From contig JAPFQT010000388.1 of NCBI GenBank assembly GCA_027627225.1, positions 79,137 to 143,136 of the forward strand: a stretch of 64,000 bases of DNA, in the 5' to 3' direction. The translations under genes were made by a program, and so were the position numbers. Below, one piece after another: positions 23,663 through 36,262 of the stretch. Positions within the stretch are counted from its first letter, which is position 1, and each line of letters opens with the position of its first letter. The DNA comes from Congeria kusceri. Lineage: Eukaryota; Mollusca; Bivalvia; Myida; Dreissenidae. The notes beneath the pieces were generated by a model. The model was given only the letters and a program-made list of their open reading frames with translations, had not been told where the DNA came from and searched no databases.

Positions 23663-24580
23663 GTTTGTGAGTACTCAGTGTTTGACGAGTCGCAGGCCAG
23701 CAATCTATCAAACCACTGAGATCACAAACACTTTGAAGTGTTTAAAAGTAACAGTGCAAAGGTAATTTACAGATTGGCGAGATTTGATTGACACTGCATT
23801 TAGCCATTAAAATTACTTCCTTGTGTGACAAAGATATCTTGTATTTATGTAAACACATTTCTATTCTGTAAAGGGTGTTTGTCGCAGATTGACCTAGTTA
23901 TGTGTGGTTATAAATTTTGTCAGCTGTAGTATTGTTTACAAAAAATGTACCCAAGGCCATCCTTAATAAATTGTTTGTTTGGTGTAACCCTTCCTCTCAT
24001 GAAAATGTCTGCTGTCCACAAAACAATTTCAGTAATCGAGAGTTACAAAATATTGTTCTTGTTATGTTTGTGTCCCTTCTGCTCATTTCAAGTCCTTTTT
24101 TTAATATAGTGGAATTTAGCCCTCTGATGCTCTTCATTTTGGAGATTAACGCTGATGGGGGTTGTGTAGAATATTATTTCATTACATGTTTTCAAAGCAA
24201 TTATCTATGGGTTTTGACATGAATTTGTCTCCCGAAATTCTACATTGCAATATTTGACTCGCAAAAGTATGGTACATAGATAGTTCTTCTTGAATGCTTT
24301 GAGCTTTTATGAGTACATATGTACAGCTAGCTGGGAGTTGGATTATTGCAACTAGGTACATAGAGTCATCCAAAGTTAGTAACCTATTAATATTTACACT
24401 TGATGTAAGATCAACCAATCGTAATGCAGTTAACAACTCCATTTAGATCGTTTCTCAAAGCAGAAAACACATTGGCAGACATCGTGATCGTCTGTGAATG
24501 TTGGGTTCATTGTTTGCTATTTACTTATTGTTAAACTGAAATGAAAACAATGTTTTTATTCTTTAAACGATGTTAATCAT

Positions 24581-24699
24581 CATAATTATAACTACAAATT
24601 TCTGAACTAAATGTTAAATGTCATTTCCGTCAGAAAATGCATAATTATAACTACAAGTTTTCTGAACTAAATTTTAAATGTCATTTCCGTCAGAAAATG
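24581..24699 (+). repeat. Tandem duplication of a 59-60-bp segment
   Basis: CATAATTATAACTACAA... through GTCATTTCCGTCAGAAAATG occurs twice back to back with three small differences. Function unknown. Confidence 0.85.
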
Positions 24700-25164
24700 C
24701 ATGTAGTGAAAATGAAAGTGAAAGAAGAAAATCAGTGACTTTTGTGTAATAGTAATGTCCTGAGTAAACGTGAGTGGATTCTAATATATTATTATAACTG
24801 ATTCAGATAACTCAGCGGTTTTCTGCACTTTGTTTTATGATGCTAGTAATAATATGTTTTTGTTTTAAGTTGAAAGTTAACAATCTGAAAGGACAGTAAA
24901 ATATCAATAATTTTTTGCAATGTGTATTAAATGTAGTTTCAGGAATGGTCCCCAAAATGTTCATATGTCCCCCAAAATCTTTAACATGGAGGTCATTGTG
25001 ACCCCCATTTTCAGAATTCAAGGGAAAACCCTCAGATACTTATTCACAGATTGTTTTGTATTATTAAAAAATGTCACTACATGTCTAAACTTAAAAAAAT
25101 AAACCATCTGGAATAACCAAAAACATATACTGGTATTATAATTATAAAGAAAACAAAGTAGAAC

Positions 25165-25230
25165 GAAATGCCTCTTCCGGGACTTGAACTTACGACCTTC
25201 AGGTTCACTTGTCCAGTTCACTTGGCCAGT
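25165..25230 (-). repeat. tRNA-derived SINE fragment
   Basis: Minus strand B box (GTAAGTTCAAGTCCCGG) with an A-box-like segment upstream; no intact cloverleaf. Confidence 0.4.
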
Positions 25231-25562
25231 TGGGACTTTCAAATATAACCATGTATTTTAATGCCACATAAGTGATACACATGTTTTCCAAAATAGCGAA
25301 AAAAAGTGTTGCAAACGCTGAATAATTTTAACCATTTCATTTGATGATTATTCATAAATGACCCTATATTTCCTATATATTTCTGTGTCAGATGTGTTAT
25401 TTCGCTCCTTTATATACAATGTACTTTTCTGTTTTGAATTCTGTGTCAACAAAATTGAAAATTGTCAATTTGCCAATCCGTGAATAGGTTCCTTTAAGGA
25501 CCAAATCTTTGCAGTAATAGTTCTGTTTCTGCTGAAACATTAGTGCACCTCTTATATTACAG

Positions 25563-25652
25563 GGGCAGTTACTCTGGGATCACTAGAAGATGAACGCAAA
25601 GTTGTTGCTACCAGAAATCTCAATGGTCACCAGGGACATCTGCAAATCAGAC
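25563..25652 (+). CDS. Candidate exon, copy a of a duplicated pair
   Basis: After acceptor TATATTACAG the open frame reads AVTLGSLEDERKVVATRNLN and GHQGHLQI. A related but diverged reading (SVALTSLNDD) follows an acceptor at 27047, and the next exon (26478) also has a second copy (28573). The 3' border is not certain. Confidence 0.35.
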
Positions 25653-26103
25653 CCCATCCCTCTGTTTAGGATGTCATGACGGGGACATGGTCTGTGTTTT
25701 TAAGTAGCAAGCTATAAATTTCTTACAATAGTAAACAAAAATGTCAGCTGTTTTCACTTAAATAAAATTTACATTGGACTCCCATCAAAAAATAGTTCAT
25801 TAAAGGCCCTTTATTTTCCATTGTAAAATAAGTACAAACTTTGTTATTAACTGTAAGTGTATTTAATTTAGTTTTGAGATCTTTCGTAATCTGTCAACAT
25901 TACGATCTAGTTTATATTAGCGCCTTTGTTTTCTCTATTTGTAGATTTTATACTTTTCGTCTTAAGTAAATAAATTAAAATTTGCTTATTATATTGTTTA
26001 AATAGTATACAAACTGAAACCCATTTGCTTCAAAATAAGACTTCATTATAATTATATAAAAGTTCTTTAAACTGCATCTTTTTTTTATAAAAGGATTTAT
26101 TAA

Positions 26104-26409
26104 TCTGGCTAGCTCATTTGGTAGAGTGCAGGACTGCCAATCTGGGGTTTGTGAGGTTACTTTCCGGCCCGGTCACATAACATTCGTGGTGATTGGTCAT
26201 GAAATTATTTCTACGGCCATTCTCCCCCTACCTCTGATTCAAGTAGGGTAGTTGTCAGTTACTGGAATAAGTATGTGCACTCAGAACTGGTTAACCGCTT
26301 AGATCGGCTAAGCTTGCCCAGGACAATGTGAGTAGGTTAACTGGCCGCCGTTTTATGACTAAAATACTGTTAAATATGGCATAAAATCGAAACAAATAAA
26401 CAAAACAAG
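26104..26409 (+). repeat. tRNA-derived SINE, near full length
   Basis: Head with A box (TGGCTAGCTCATTTGGTAGA) and weakened B box, a body with GAAATTATTTCTACGGCCAT and CCCCCTACCTCTGATTCAAG, and a tail AAATAAACAAAAC. The same SINE lies inverted at 38605-38875, which confirms the family and its extent. Confidence 0.8.
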
Positions 26410-26477
26410 TAATGCCTGCAACAATGTTCCCTCAGATTTGTGCCAATATTTAAAGTTATATTATTCTGCCTCTCTAG

Positions 26478-26577
26478 GTCGAGTTTATGCCAACCTTGAA
26501 ACAGCAGGTTACACTCATGGGCAGTATCGGCATCAGAGCAAGTGGCAGAACAGTGATCAGTGGATCAGTGGCAAGAC
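26478..26577 (+). CDS. Candidate exon, copy a (RVYANLE type)
   Basis: After CCTCTCTAG one frame reads RVYANLETAGYTHGQYRHQS and KWQNSDQWISGKTYLQ. The copy at 28573 shares VFANLEAADDSHGQYR, so selection on this frame in the past is likely. The donor here is unclear and the frame runs on to a TAG near 26607. Confidence 0.4.
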
Positions 26578-27046
26578 ATATTTACAGTTGTACAAACATT
26601 TGATGTAGCTGGATGTGAATTTCATTAAAAAAGGTTGAGCACAGAGTTAAGTTTAGCCTCCCAGAAATTTACTATTTCGCACATTTACTTTAACCCTAGT
26701 TTTTGTAGCTCAAGGCTTATTGACACACTTTTGAAACCTCCCCCGGTAGGACTGAACAAATTGCAAGGCGGACACCATTTCCGTTACACCACTGAGACTC
26801 TATTGCTCTTGATATCTTGCTTTTGTTGCTGTTTAGGTAGTCATTTCATATACATATTCTTTACAAACATGTGCTTCAATTATTGTAAGGTTTATGAGGA
26901 CGTCGTAGAAAAGTCCGAGATCTGATAGAGATTCAAGTATGGTTACATTATAGAAGAACAATTTTACTCTTACATGTCCAGTAAAGGTTTTGTTCAAGCT
27001 TTCACAAGAAAGTCTTCTGTTAATCAGAGCTACTCCCATGTTTCAG

Positions 27047-27147
27047 GATCAGTTGCTTTAACATCACTAAACGATGATGGTAGAGGCATTCCAACTGAAC
27101 GTGAAGCAGTCACTATGTCACGTCCAGAATGCTACAGAAGCAAGTAA
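27047..27147 (+). CDS. Candidate exon, copy b of the AVTLGSL type
   Basis: After CATGTTTCAG a frame reads SVALTSLNDDGRGIPTEREA and VTMSRPECYRSK before TAA. Resemblance to 25563 is limited to the first ten residues or so, so this is a weak call. Confidence 0.3.
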
Positions 27148-27479
27148 CATTTCTGGAAAAGATGTTGTTGCTGTAGTATTGTTACAATCCAATTCGGTCA
27201 GAAAACTAGACCCGTAGGTTTGAATGAATAAATGGTTTCAATATGTTATCTGTTTGTTAAAGATTCACTTTATTTCACAATTGTTTTTCGATTTAGAGTT
27301 GTTAATCAGCTAATAAAAACAATGATTGGAATTCTGATGGGTATGAATTAAACCATGAGGACTGTTGCCTAAGTTGTTTAATATACCACATCAGAATGAC
27401 AAATTGGTGTTTATTAGCCGGTAAACAAAAAAAAGGCAAAAATTATTTTGGTTCTAACATAATCTTACAACATCACCAT

Positions 27480-28340
27480 TCGTCAAACTGACTGTTTTTC
27501 GCCCATTTTTATGCTCCCGGGAAAGGTTCGGCCGAGCAAAAAGTTGTCGCTTAGTCCTTCTGGTCTGTAAATAGGCCATGGACTAAGGGGTTTAAAAGAA
27601 CTTGGACACATGTTTGCCTCAGTGAGACATCATGTTGCACACATGAACCAGGTCAAAGGTCAAGGTCACTCTTAGAAGTTAAAGGTTCATAGTCACACTG
27701 TTTGCCTGGGCTATAGCTTGGCCATGCGGGGAGAGATTTTAAATTACTTTTCATAAATGTTTGCCTCAGGGTTTGATGGTGTGTTGCACATGAATCAGGT
27801 CCTTAGGTTAAAGGTCATTGTCACTTTTAGAGGTCAAGGTCAAAATTAGCACTTCGCTTGTCCAGGTGTTAACTTTGCCAAACATTTAGAGATTTTCAAA
27901 TTACCTAATACATGTGTTTGCCTGAATTAGAAGGCATGTCACACGCATAAAGCAGGTCTGTAAGTCAAAGTTCAAGGTCACTTTTAGAGGTCAAATGTCA
28001 AAATTGGCACTCTGTCTGCCCGGGCTATATCTTTGCCAAGGATCGAGGGATTTAAAAATTAAATGGAACAAATAGTTGCCTCAATGAGACTGCATCTCAC
28101 ACGAATGAATCAGGTCAGTAAGTCCAAGGTCAATGTCACACTCAGAGGTCGAAGGTCAATATTGGCTTTGGCCATGGATGGAGGGACTTGAAAAGTACCT
28201 TTGCACAAATGTTAACCTCAATGAGACGGTTTTACACACATGAATGGCTCAGTAGGTCAAAGGTCAAGGTCACAGCGAAAGATTGAGGATCAAAATTTTG
28301 ATTTTTCAATGACTTGGCACAAATGTATGCCTCAGTGCGA
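27480..28340 (+). repeat. Composite repeat, five to six units of about 150 bp
   Basis: Units share 'TTTGCCTCAGTGAGAC', 'CACATGAATCAGGTC', 'GGTCAAAGGTCAAGGTCAC' and 'TTTGGCCATGGATGGAGGG'. Internally repeated and non-coding; the same general class as the other composite repeats here. Confidence 0.75.
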
Positions 28341-28572
28341 CGGTGTGGTGCTTTTAAATTGTCAACATTGTCAAGCAGTGTCAAAGCAGCATCAGAGAGC
28401 ATCTATCTGTTTTACCGATATTCTTGTCAGTGTTTATACACTATACAGTTTACATTCCTTATTTGTGCAGTTACCATTTAAACCAAATGTTATTTAAAAA
28501 ACAAAGACAATCATTAGAATACAACTTCTATCTTATATATTTTGTCAACAAATTGTTATTCTGCATCTCTAG

Positions 28573-28682
28573 GTTGAGTTTTTGCCAACCTCGAAGCAGC
28601 TGATGACAGTCATGGGCAGTATCGGTATCTGACCAATTCCTTCTTAGACTTTCCCTGGCTGACACAGAAATCAACACCAGAG
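28573..28682 (+). pseudogene. Candidate exon, copy b (RVYANLE type), with TGA
   Basis: Acceptor CTGCATCTCTAG and donor GAG/GTATGA frame the exon. The first codon of the frame is TGA where copy a has CGA (Arg). It then reads VFANLEAADDSHGQYRYLTN and SFLDFPWLTQKSTPE. A CGA to TGA change is the classic methyl-CpG decay mutation, so this copy looks dead. Confidence 0.45.
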
Positions 28683-29029
28683 GTATGAAGTGTCATTTTC
28701 AGTCTGTCATTAATATTTGGCCAATGTAAATTTGTATTAGTATAGAAACAAATAGAAACAGACAATGATTTCCACTAAGTGTGTAACAATATGCACACTT
28801 AGTGATATGGTATACGGGTATGTATCATGATACATGGTTTTTCATGTAATCAGTAACTAAATATATCATACCAACAATAATAATGCACCAATAATCTAAT
28901 GTACTATTGACAAGAATCAACAGTTACCAGTTTGGTCGATTACAATGTGTAGAATGCAATGCCAAAAAAAAAATTGTGTACGGAAACCAGACATTTGTAC
29001 TTGTATTTACTGACTTATTTATTTTTAGC

Positions 29030-29890
29030 TTGGCTATTCACCGAATAGCCTGAGCAATTCTGCTAATCTGCGCCATCGACGTCAGCATTGCCGTCATGCT
29101 CTGGTTATGGTTTGCATGCAACAAGTACATATCTCTGTAAATACTACAGATATTCACACATGTCTTCGAGGTCATTATGCAAGGTCACTGACCAAGGCCC
29201 ATAACTCTGACCTGCAATTAAGCAGAATTATGCCCCTTTTTGTACTTCGAAAATTAAATGTACTTTCCACTTGCCCCGGTGTTGGTGTCAGCGTCTCAAC
29301 TTTGGTTAGTTTTGATTAAAAAGTCCCAATAACTTCAATACTTCATAAGACATTCACTTGAAACTTAGTATATATCATTATCATCAAAGCCAGCATCAAA
29401 TGCAACAATTCCCATTACTCAGTTTTGTGTGTTGACGTATTTATGTCCCCTTTAACTTACATTTTCACATTAAAGTGTCAGTTCTCAAATCATTAAAATC
29501 ATTATAACTTCAAAACTACACCAGGTATTTACTTGAAACTTGGAATTTAACATTTTCATCATTTTCAACATCAGGTGCGACCATTCCCACAACTTGGTTT
29601 GTTATTTTGACAGAGTTATGCCCTCTTTTAACTTGGATTTTCAGAATAAATTTGAGGTTCAGAAGTCTTTTAAGTTCAAAACAAACGAACAAGGTTTTCC
29701 CTTGAAACTTGGAAATATCAAAATGTCATCAACTTCAGCATCCAGTGAAATGGTTACCATAACTCAGCTTTGTATTGTGACAGATTTATGCCCAACCCAC
29801 CAAATAAGGCACCAACTGAAATACTTCGAATAGTTGAGCATGCTATCCTCTGACAGCTCTTCTTCTCTTTTAGCTCACCTGAGTTTAAAA
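29030..29890 (+). repeat. Composite dispersed repeat
   Basis: Starts at TTTTTAGCTTGGCTATTCAC with a short stem (GGCTATTCACCGAATAGCC) and continues with three units of about 170 bp sharing ATAACTTC, TTGAAACTTGG, TTTTCATCA and GAGTTATGCCC. Ends at TAGCTCACCTGAG. A bivalve-style non-coding repeat. Confidence 0.65.
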
Positions 29891-30477
29891 TGCTTAGTGA
29901 GCTATTGATATATGTTCAAATTGATTTTTTTTTCGTGTTAAGTTCTGTCATTTATTTAACTCATGTAGTTTCAATCTCTGTTTCAGTACACAAAAATATG
30001 TAAAACAAGTCAATTAACTGAAACAGGTCCTTGACTGTGCCCCTATCAGCATGTCAAGGAGCCTTTGATTGCCTACTGTGTCCTGTTTTGTCTTTCAAGT
30101 ATTAATTCATTAAAGGTAAATATTCAAATGTGTTAATGCATTGGTTTTCTATTGTCCAATCATATGGAAATTTGCATATGAAATCGGGAAAAAAATTCCA
30201 AGACAACTGTTTCTGCTAAATTGCAATACAAAGTATTTGTTGTTTTTGCCATTTTGTGTGAATATAGGTTCTATTTGGCCATTTTTAATGTTACTTTCAG
30301 CTGAAAGCAAAAGCAAAAAAAAAGTGCAGTATTTTGTTCATGATAAATCATGTTGTTGTTTTGTTTACACGTGAACCCCTATTTACCCTTGATACAAAGT
30401 TTTGAAATGTGACTCTTGTCTAAAAACACAAATTGTTGTTCTTCCATCTTCAGTGTGTTTATGTTTCTGTTTTACAG

Positions 30478-30585
30478 GCCCTATAACGTGCAGCGTTGAT
30501 CCAGTCGAGGCAAGCTGGTCACAGTGGGTCATGAATTACTGCAACGTCTTTGAGAAGGCCAAAGAGCTCAGTTCATTCATATTAT
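30478..30585 (+). CDS. Candidate coding exon, unrecognised
   Basis: After TTCTGTTTTACAG a frame reads PITCSVDPVEASWSQWVMNY and CNVFEKAKELSS. Dense in Trp, Tyr, Cys and charged residues, unlike translated noise here. No clear donor; the frame stays open to about 30644. Confidence 0.4.
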
Positions 30586-31739
30586 TTACTTACTGTAATG
30601 TGTGCTGGTACAATTCGCACATTATTAATTGCGATTCAAATTAAACTTTAAATTGATAGACACTATATCCGCTTACTTCTTTAAAGCAATCATATTTTAT
30701 GTTTCATGTGAACATTTCTTTGCGAACATTTATCAAAAATGTATAGAAGTGTTTTTCTTATCTGACTGATTACTTGAAACTTGTTGGTAATTGTAAAATG
30801 TAGCTTTCATAAAATTATTTTACTTGTTTGAATGTTTGAGTGTGTTGCATGCATATTTTCATTTAATAAAACATGTTTGTAAGATATCCGCCATTGTATG
30901 TTATTTAAGTTCTTTGTATTATATGATACTATGTAGTATCATACATTTTATCTTACGTTGACAAAATATTTAGTTTAAGGTGTGCCTGTCTGCCTGTCCA
31001 TATTCATGATCATATTTTTTAAATGTCTTTTAACATAAAAAAACTGAAGCATTTGGGGTAAAAAACTGGAATGTTATGTAAGTGATTATATATGTTATAT
31101 GTTTTTATGTTATATGTTTTTATATGTTTATATGTTGTATGTTTTTAAATATTAATGTACGAAAAGTACAGAAGTATTTCTCTTACTCATTTTTTTTCAC
31201 ATTGCAAAGCTTTATAATTTATAATTTTATAATATTAACTCCAAATGATGATTATTCATTAATTACACAATATTCTAAATATATTTCTGTGACAAAGTTT
31301 AGTTTTTGAATCTGTGACAAAAATGTTACAAATGGTCGATTCTTCAATCTGTAAGCTTAGGCAGCATTAGTTTGTTTTGTCATTAGTCATTACAAATATG
31401 GCAGCATGGAGAATTTATTTAAACTTACAAATACAGTATGTACTCCTACAATGAAAGTATGGATATGGTAAAGTTTAACAGCTTACCGGTACTCTTGAAC
31501 AATGGAAATTTGTTGACCATTTTGTGATTGAAATTGTTAATTTGTCCTTTGATATTTCTAACTAACATTCCAATGAATGGATAACAATAACACTTCCATG
31601 AATATATAAATCATATTTGCACATTATGTTTTGCAAGATTTTTGTAAGATTGTTTGCTTAATAAGAAGGTTGACCTTTCTTTTTTATGCCCCCGGCATGT
31701 TGATGCAGGAGCAATTAACTTTTAAGTTTTGCTGTACAC

Positions 31740-32320
31740 TTTTTATGCCCCCCATAGAAGATGACGACGTATATTGGTTAGCTTATGTCAGTAGGTAAAT
31801 TTCGTTTCCGCTCTCTACGCCCAACAGTTTTCATCCGATCCTCACCAAACTTTATGAAAATGTTTGTGGCCATATCTCAATCAAGTTTGATTATCATCCA
31901 AATCACATCAGGAATTGTTGAGTTATGACCCTTGAATTATCTTAAGTTGTCATTTTTAGCAGTTTCTGCTCTCTAAGGCCAACAGTTTTTATCAGATTGT
32001 CACTAAACTTGGTGAAATTCTTTGTGGGCTTAATTTCTCTGTCAAGCTCGATAATCAACCAAATTGTCCCAGTAACTGTGGAGTTAAGGCCCTTAAATTA
32101 TCTAAAACTAGCCTTTTTAGCTGTTTCCGCTCTCAAAGTCCAACAGTTTTCATTAGATCTTGAGGTTTTTTATATATTAGCCAAATTCGATGATCGACCA
32201 AATTGCCCAAGGAACTGCAGAGTTATGGCCCTTGATTTATCTTAAATTGGCCTTTTTAGCAGTTTCCACTTCGTATGTCCAACAGTTTTCATCCGATCTT
32301 CACCAAAATTGATATTTTAT
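31740..32320 (+). repeat. Composite repeat, same family as 11936-12680
   Basis: Starts TTTTTATGCCCCCCATAGAAGATGACG and has about four units sharing the TTTTCATCCGATCTTCACC and GAGTTATGGCCCTTGAATTA cores. Confidence 0.75.
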
Positions 32321-34226
32321 TTCAAGATTGCTCTTAACCTAGAGAGGGCATTACTGGTTTACAAACAGCTCTGAATGTTTATGTAGATAAAATTCATTGT
32401 ACTTGTTGTTGAATTTATCCTGATTTGCAATTGTCTTCTGTATGACATTTGAATTTTCTTATATTATCTTTGCAGTTTTACTTGTACGAAAACTAACATT
32501 TCATGTAAAAATGTAACTTTGTCATAACTGCATCTGCAATTTGTTTGTAAAGACATTATTTATTGGTGAATGTATTGTACATATTTGTGCTGATCTTTAT
32601 ATAGCTATTATCTTGTTTGATTTTATTTTTAATTTGCCAGTTGCGTTTTTTTTCCCAAAAATTATCTGTATTGCAAGTTTGATTATGATCTAAAAAGTAA
32701 ATCCATTTAAAAGTGTAATGTTCTAAAAAGCTGACCAAAGTGTGGAAATTCGACAAAAACCAATTTTTCGAACAAATGCATAAAAGTCAGCACAATAATG
32801 AAAGAAAGTTCAAGGTGCCATATGCATTCCTAAGCGTGGTCTAGATATAAGATACCTATGTATGAAGTTTCATTAAAATATCTCAATCCATTCTCGAGTT
32901 AGAGAGCAGAAACAAAAAGTTGACGCCGCCACCCAGCCCGCCCGCCCGACATAACGCCAATCAAATAACCAAAATTTTTCTTAGAAAAATTTGGTTAAAA
33001 ACAGATATTTAAATTTTGTTTTTCTAAACTTGAATTTAAACTAACTGCTTATTATTTTCGCCAATGATGTTATGTTTTTACTAACTTTGGTTTTTAAGTT
33101 GATAACATTACACAAAAAATCATATTTATGAAATCTTTTAGAGTATGGTTAAATGTATCATGGTTTGCTATTGAATTGTGTATGTTTATTAATGTGTTGT
33201 CATATTTTACGTTGTTCCAAATTGACATAAATCATTAAAAATACTGCACATGTCATGAAGTCCAAAAATAGATAAGAAAAATACAACTGTTAAATAATTA
33301 GTAATTTTTTGGCCCAGTTGCTTTAAATGTCGATGGCAAGATAACTTTCATTGTAAATATAATTAATATTACGAACTACGTGCTCATTTTAATTAAAATT
33401 TATAATTGCAGTTTGTTCAGATTAAACTCGTTTTTCAAAATGTTCATGTCATAATTATTTACATAAATAATTTCATCCAGATTCTAACCTGGTGTTAGCT
33501 GAGTTGTCAGTTAGTTTTGAGCAACTCACCATTGATGATATGTTGTTTTCTTCTTTGAATATTATTATGGTTATTTATACTCGGCCAAAAAATAAACCTG
33601 ACAGTTTATCAATTTTCGGAAAGCGGATCTAGATACAGTAAACAATGATTGATTTTTAAAATACAATGTTTTCAACATACATGTGTACATTTTCATATTT
33701 CCCATACATAAATTATTGTTTTATGACGTAGTGGTTGCAATATAATCCACTAACAAAAAGAGAACAATTATAAAGCGTCTGGTTTCTTTTTTGGTTTAAG
33801 TGTATAGATTTTGTCGTGTGCATTACGGATGTTTTCATTTATTTGGGCTTATTTAATCAATTTAATGCTTTTGTTACTATTCAGTATATAGTTTAGCTCC
33901 ATGAACACGACATGTATTGTGAGCTATTGGAATACGTGACCTTTCCTGCGTCATCAGTCATCTTAACCTTATGTGCACAACTGATTCAAGTCCTGTGCAT
34001 CAGTAGGATTTCATCCTCTCCCGAAGGTGGAGGGATATAGTTTAGGTGTGTCTGTCTCTCTGTCAGGAGTCATTTATTAACCAAGGGAAAATATTGGGAA
34101 AGTTCTTCAACATTAAATTTGATGCTTAAATAATCTTAGAATGTTGACAATATTTTCATTGAAAACAGATTTGGTTGCTTTAATGTAAATCATCTAATTT
34201 TGCCTATTGGGATTTATTACTTACTC
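32321..34226. other. No gene; repeat end at 32800-32995
   Basis: AT-rich sequence without exon-like frames. 32800-32995 is the inverted end of the 140-bp-unit family seen at 22335-23050 (complement TTTAATGAAACTTCATACAT) and closes with a GC-rich CCCGCCCGCCCG stretch and the stem AATTTTTCTTAGAAAAATT. Confidence 0.55.
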
Positions 34227-34624
34227 AGACCAAAAGAATAAATTGTGTGTTTTGGGCAGCGGTTTCACAAAAGTGAGGTAGGTCGGGACTAAGTTTGTCG
34301 GACGAATTTGGATTCATGGGAAACAATCATCGCTAAAATCTTTAGGGACGGGGATTTACGCTGGAATCATGGAAAACAATCGTCGCTAAAAACTTTAGGG
34401 TCAGGGTGTTTACGCTGGAATCATGGAAAACAATCGTCACTAAAATCTTTAGGGTCAGGGTGTTTACGCTGGAATCATGGAAAACAATTGTCACTAAAAT
34501 CTTTAAGGTCGGGGTGTTTACGCTGGATTCATGGAAAACAATCGTCGCTAAAAACTTTAGGGTCGGTGGTTTACGCTAGCTAGAGTCGGGTTGCCCGAAA
34601 CACACAATTAATTTTTTTGGCCTC
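34227..34624. mobile_element. TIR element containing a 54-bp in-frame minisatellite
   Basis: Inverted termini of about 33 bp (left CCAAAAGAATAAATTGTGTG, right complement CCAAAAAAATTAATTGTGTG, both followed by TTT and GGGCA) enclose about 5.5 copies of a 54-bp unit at 34305-34590. The unit is 18 codons long, so + strand frames stay open: the 91-residue frame from 34308 repeats RWNHGKQSSLKSLGSGCL. Central tandem repeats inside a TIR shell are a recurrent architecture of mollusc non-autonomous elements. Confidence 0.75.
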
Positions 34625-35421
34625 ACCATAACACATGACTTGCCTGTATTCATAGGTTATGTTTTGAAATATAACTGTTTTATTGCCTACATTAATTGGT
34701 GAGTGATGGTATTACAAAATCTTCATCTTCTTCTGACAATGATACGATAAGACAACTAAATTTTGTTATCTCGAAGTTGCCTGGAATTCAATGTAACTTT
34801 GGCATATCTGAAGTTTGACATATCTATTTACATAATTTTTATAAATATCCAGTTTAAATTATTCGAACAATTGTAACATAAAATAGCAATTCTGTATAAA
34901 TAAAATTGATCTGTTAACATGTGATCAATGATTAATTGGAAAGTAAAACATGATCATTAAAACTTACGAAAACGTGTAAAAATATTTGCAGTGTGTGACA
35001 GACTTCTGTCATGGCTAGAAACGACCTAAGACATTTTCCACTCTGACAGAAGCGAGTTCGAGATAACAAAATTAAGATGTATTTCGATAAAAAGCTTAAG
35101 CCTGACTTCCACACTGCTGTGTATTTAAAACCAGTCTCCAGTCTCATGGTTTTGCCTTAAATCTGTGTGTGTGTGACATACTTTTCCTTCCAAAACATTT
35201 CGGCTGGGGTTCTAAATTATTAGCAAGTGCCTTTTCTATAAAACAAAGGAAAAAAAAAGACGACACTGAGATTTCAACTGATGGGTTTATTAGACCATAT
35301 TCACAGCACAATTTTAAGCTGTAACAAGTACTTTTAATCGGGTCAATAGAAAACAGAAATTTAAACAACATTTCACGTCTCCCTTTTAAATCCTGCCCCA
35401 CGCCTTGGCTTGCTTTGTTGG

Positions 35422-35469
35422 TCAATAACTGCTGCAACTCGGGTGACGATACATCTCAGTGATTGACTT
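35422..35469 (-). CDS. Candidate terminal exon of a minus-strand gene
   Basis: After the minus-strand acceptor TATATTTCCAG the phase-0 frame reads KSITEMYRHPSCSSY and stops. Phase 0 is what the exon at 36583-36719 requires. The call depends on that match alone. Confidence 0.35.
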   Translation of the reverse strand, partial: KSITEMYRHPSCSSY

Positions 35470-35514
35470 CTGGAAATATATAATAAATATTTAATGGTTA
35501 GCATACAATGTATA

Positions 35515-35703
35515 GTTTAGGTCAAGGAAAAATTATGTGGTTCAGGTTCCACTGCTTATATTTTTTAGAACGTCATATTATGATAATCTGTGGTAATTTT
35601 ATACCAAACAGTTGTTTTCGCTTCAAACATTCTTAAGGATGAGGTGATGCAAGTAGGGTCTGTCGTGAAACCTGAACCACTGATTTTTTTCCTTGGCCTA
35701 AAC
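35515..35703. mobile_element. Short MITE with 40-bp inverted termini
   Basis: Left GTTTAGGTCAAGGAAAAA followed by TGGTTCAGGTTCCAC; the right end is the complement with a few changes (GTTTAGGCCAAGGAAAAA, TGGTTCAGGTTTCAC). The total is only 189 bp, so almost half is terminal repeat. Transcripts would fold back strongly. Confidence 0.75.
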
Positions 35704-35960
35704 ATTTTATAAAGTATTTGTCATCAATTTTATTTTAAAAAAAAGATCAATAAACAAATTAAAAAGACACCTGGTGTTTGTTTTTATTTGCACAAAAAAT
35801 TATAACAGGTAGGGACAATGATAAATGTTTTTATTTCTTTTTATTTTGTACTAAAAAGTATAGATTTAACTAACCCTGATTAGGGGGGGTAGAACCTCCC
35901 TTGGAAAGTGGTGGGTCTGCCTCCCCTTCCCCCCCCAGGAGTTGTTTAAAACTCCCCTTG

Positions 35961-36032
35961 GTCGGAGCGGTATTTGAACCCACACACCAAGCCTCTCAAG
36001 ACCACTGCTCTACCAACTGAGCTATTTAGGCT
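35961..36032 (-). repeat. tRNA-derived SINE head or tRNA pseudogene
   Basis: Minus strand carries a clear A box (TAGCTCAGTTGGTAGAGCA) and B box (GGGTTCAAATAC) with tRNA spacing. The acceptor stem ends do not pair, arguing against a working tRNA gene. Confidence 0.6.
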
Positions 36033-36197
36033 TCTGCTGGTACCTGTTCGAACATTTATTTATCCTTTCAATAAAACAGAACAGTAAAAAAAATCACATG
36101 ACCTGGACTATGGTCATGTGACCAAGTCCAAGTCATGTGATTGCTCTATTTAGCACTCATTCTGTCCATATAATCCCTTTTCAATACCAATGAAACC

Positions 36198-36262
36198 ACA
36201 AGCCAGAGTGGTGCAGTGGACTACGGAACTGTGGGACAGGAGTTCAAATACCGGTATAAACC
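36198..36262 (+). repeat. tRNA-derived SINE fragment
   Basis: AGAGTGGTGCAGTGGACTA resembles an A-box arm and GGAGTTCAAATACC a B box. No stable cloverleaf. Confidence 0.45.

Noticed and set aside
26104..26180. Functional tRNA genes at this and other A/B-box sites
   Set aside because: Acceptor stems do not pair and SINE bodies or tails follow; these are tRNA-derived SINEs or relics.
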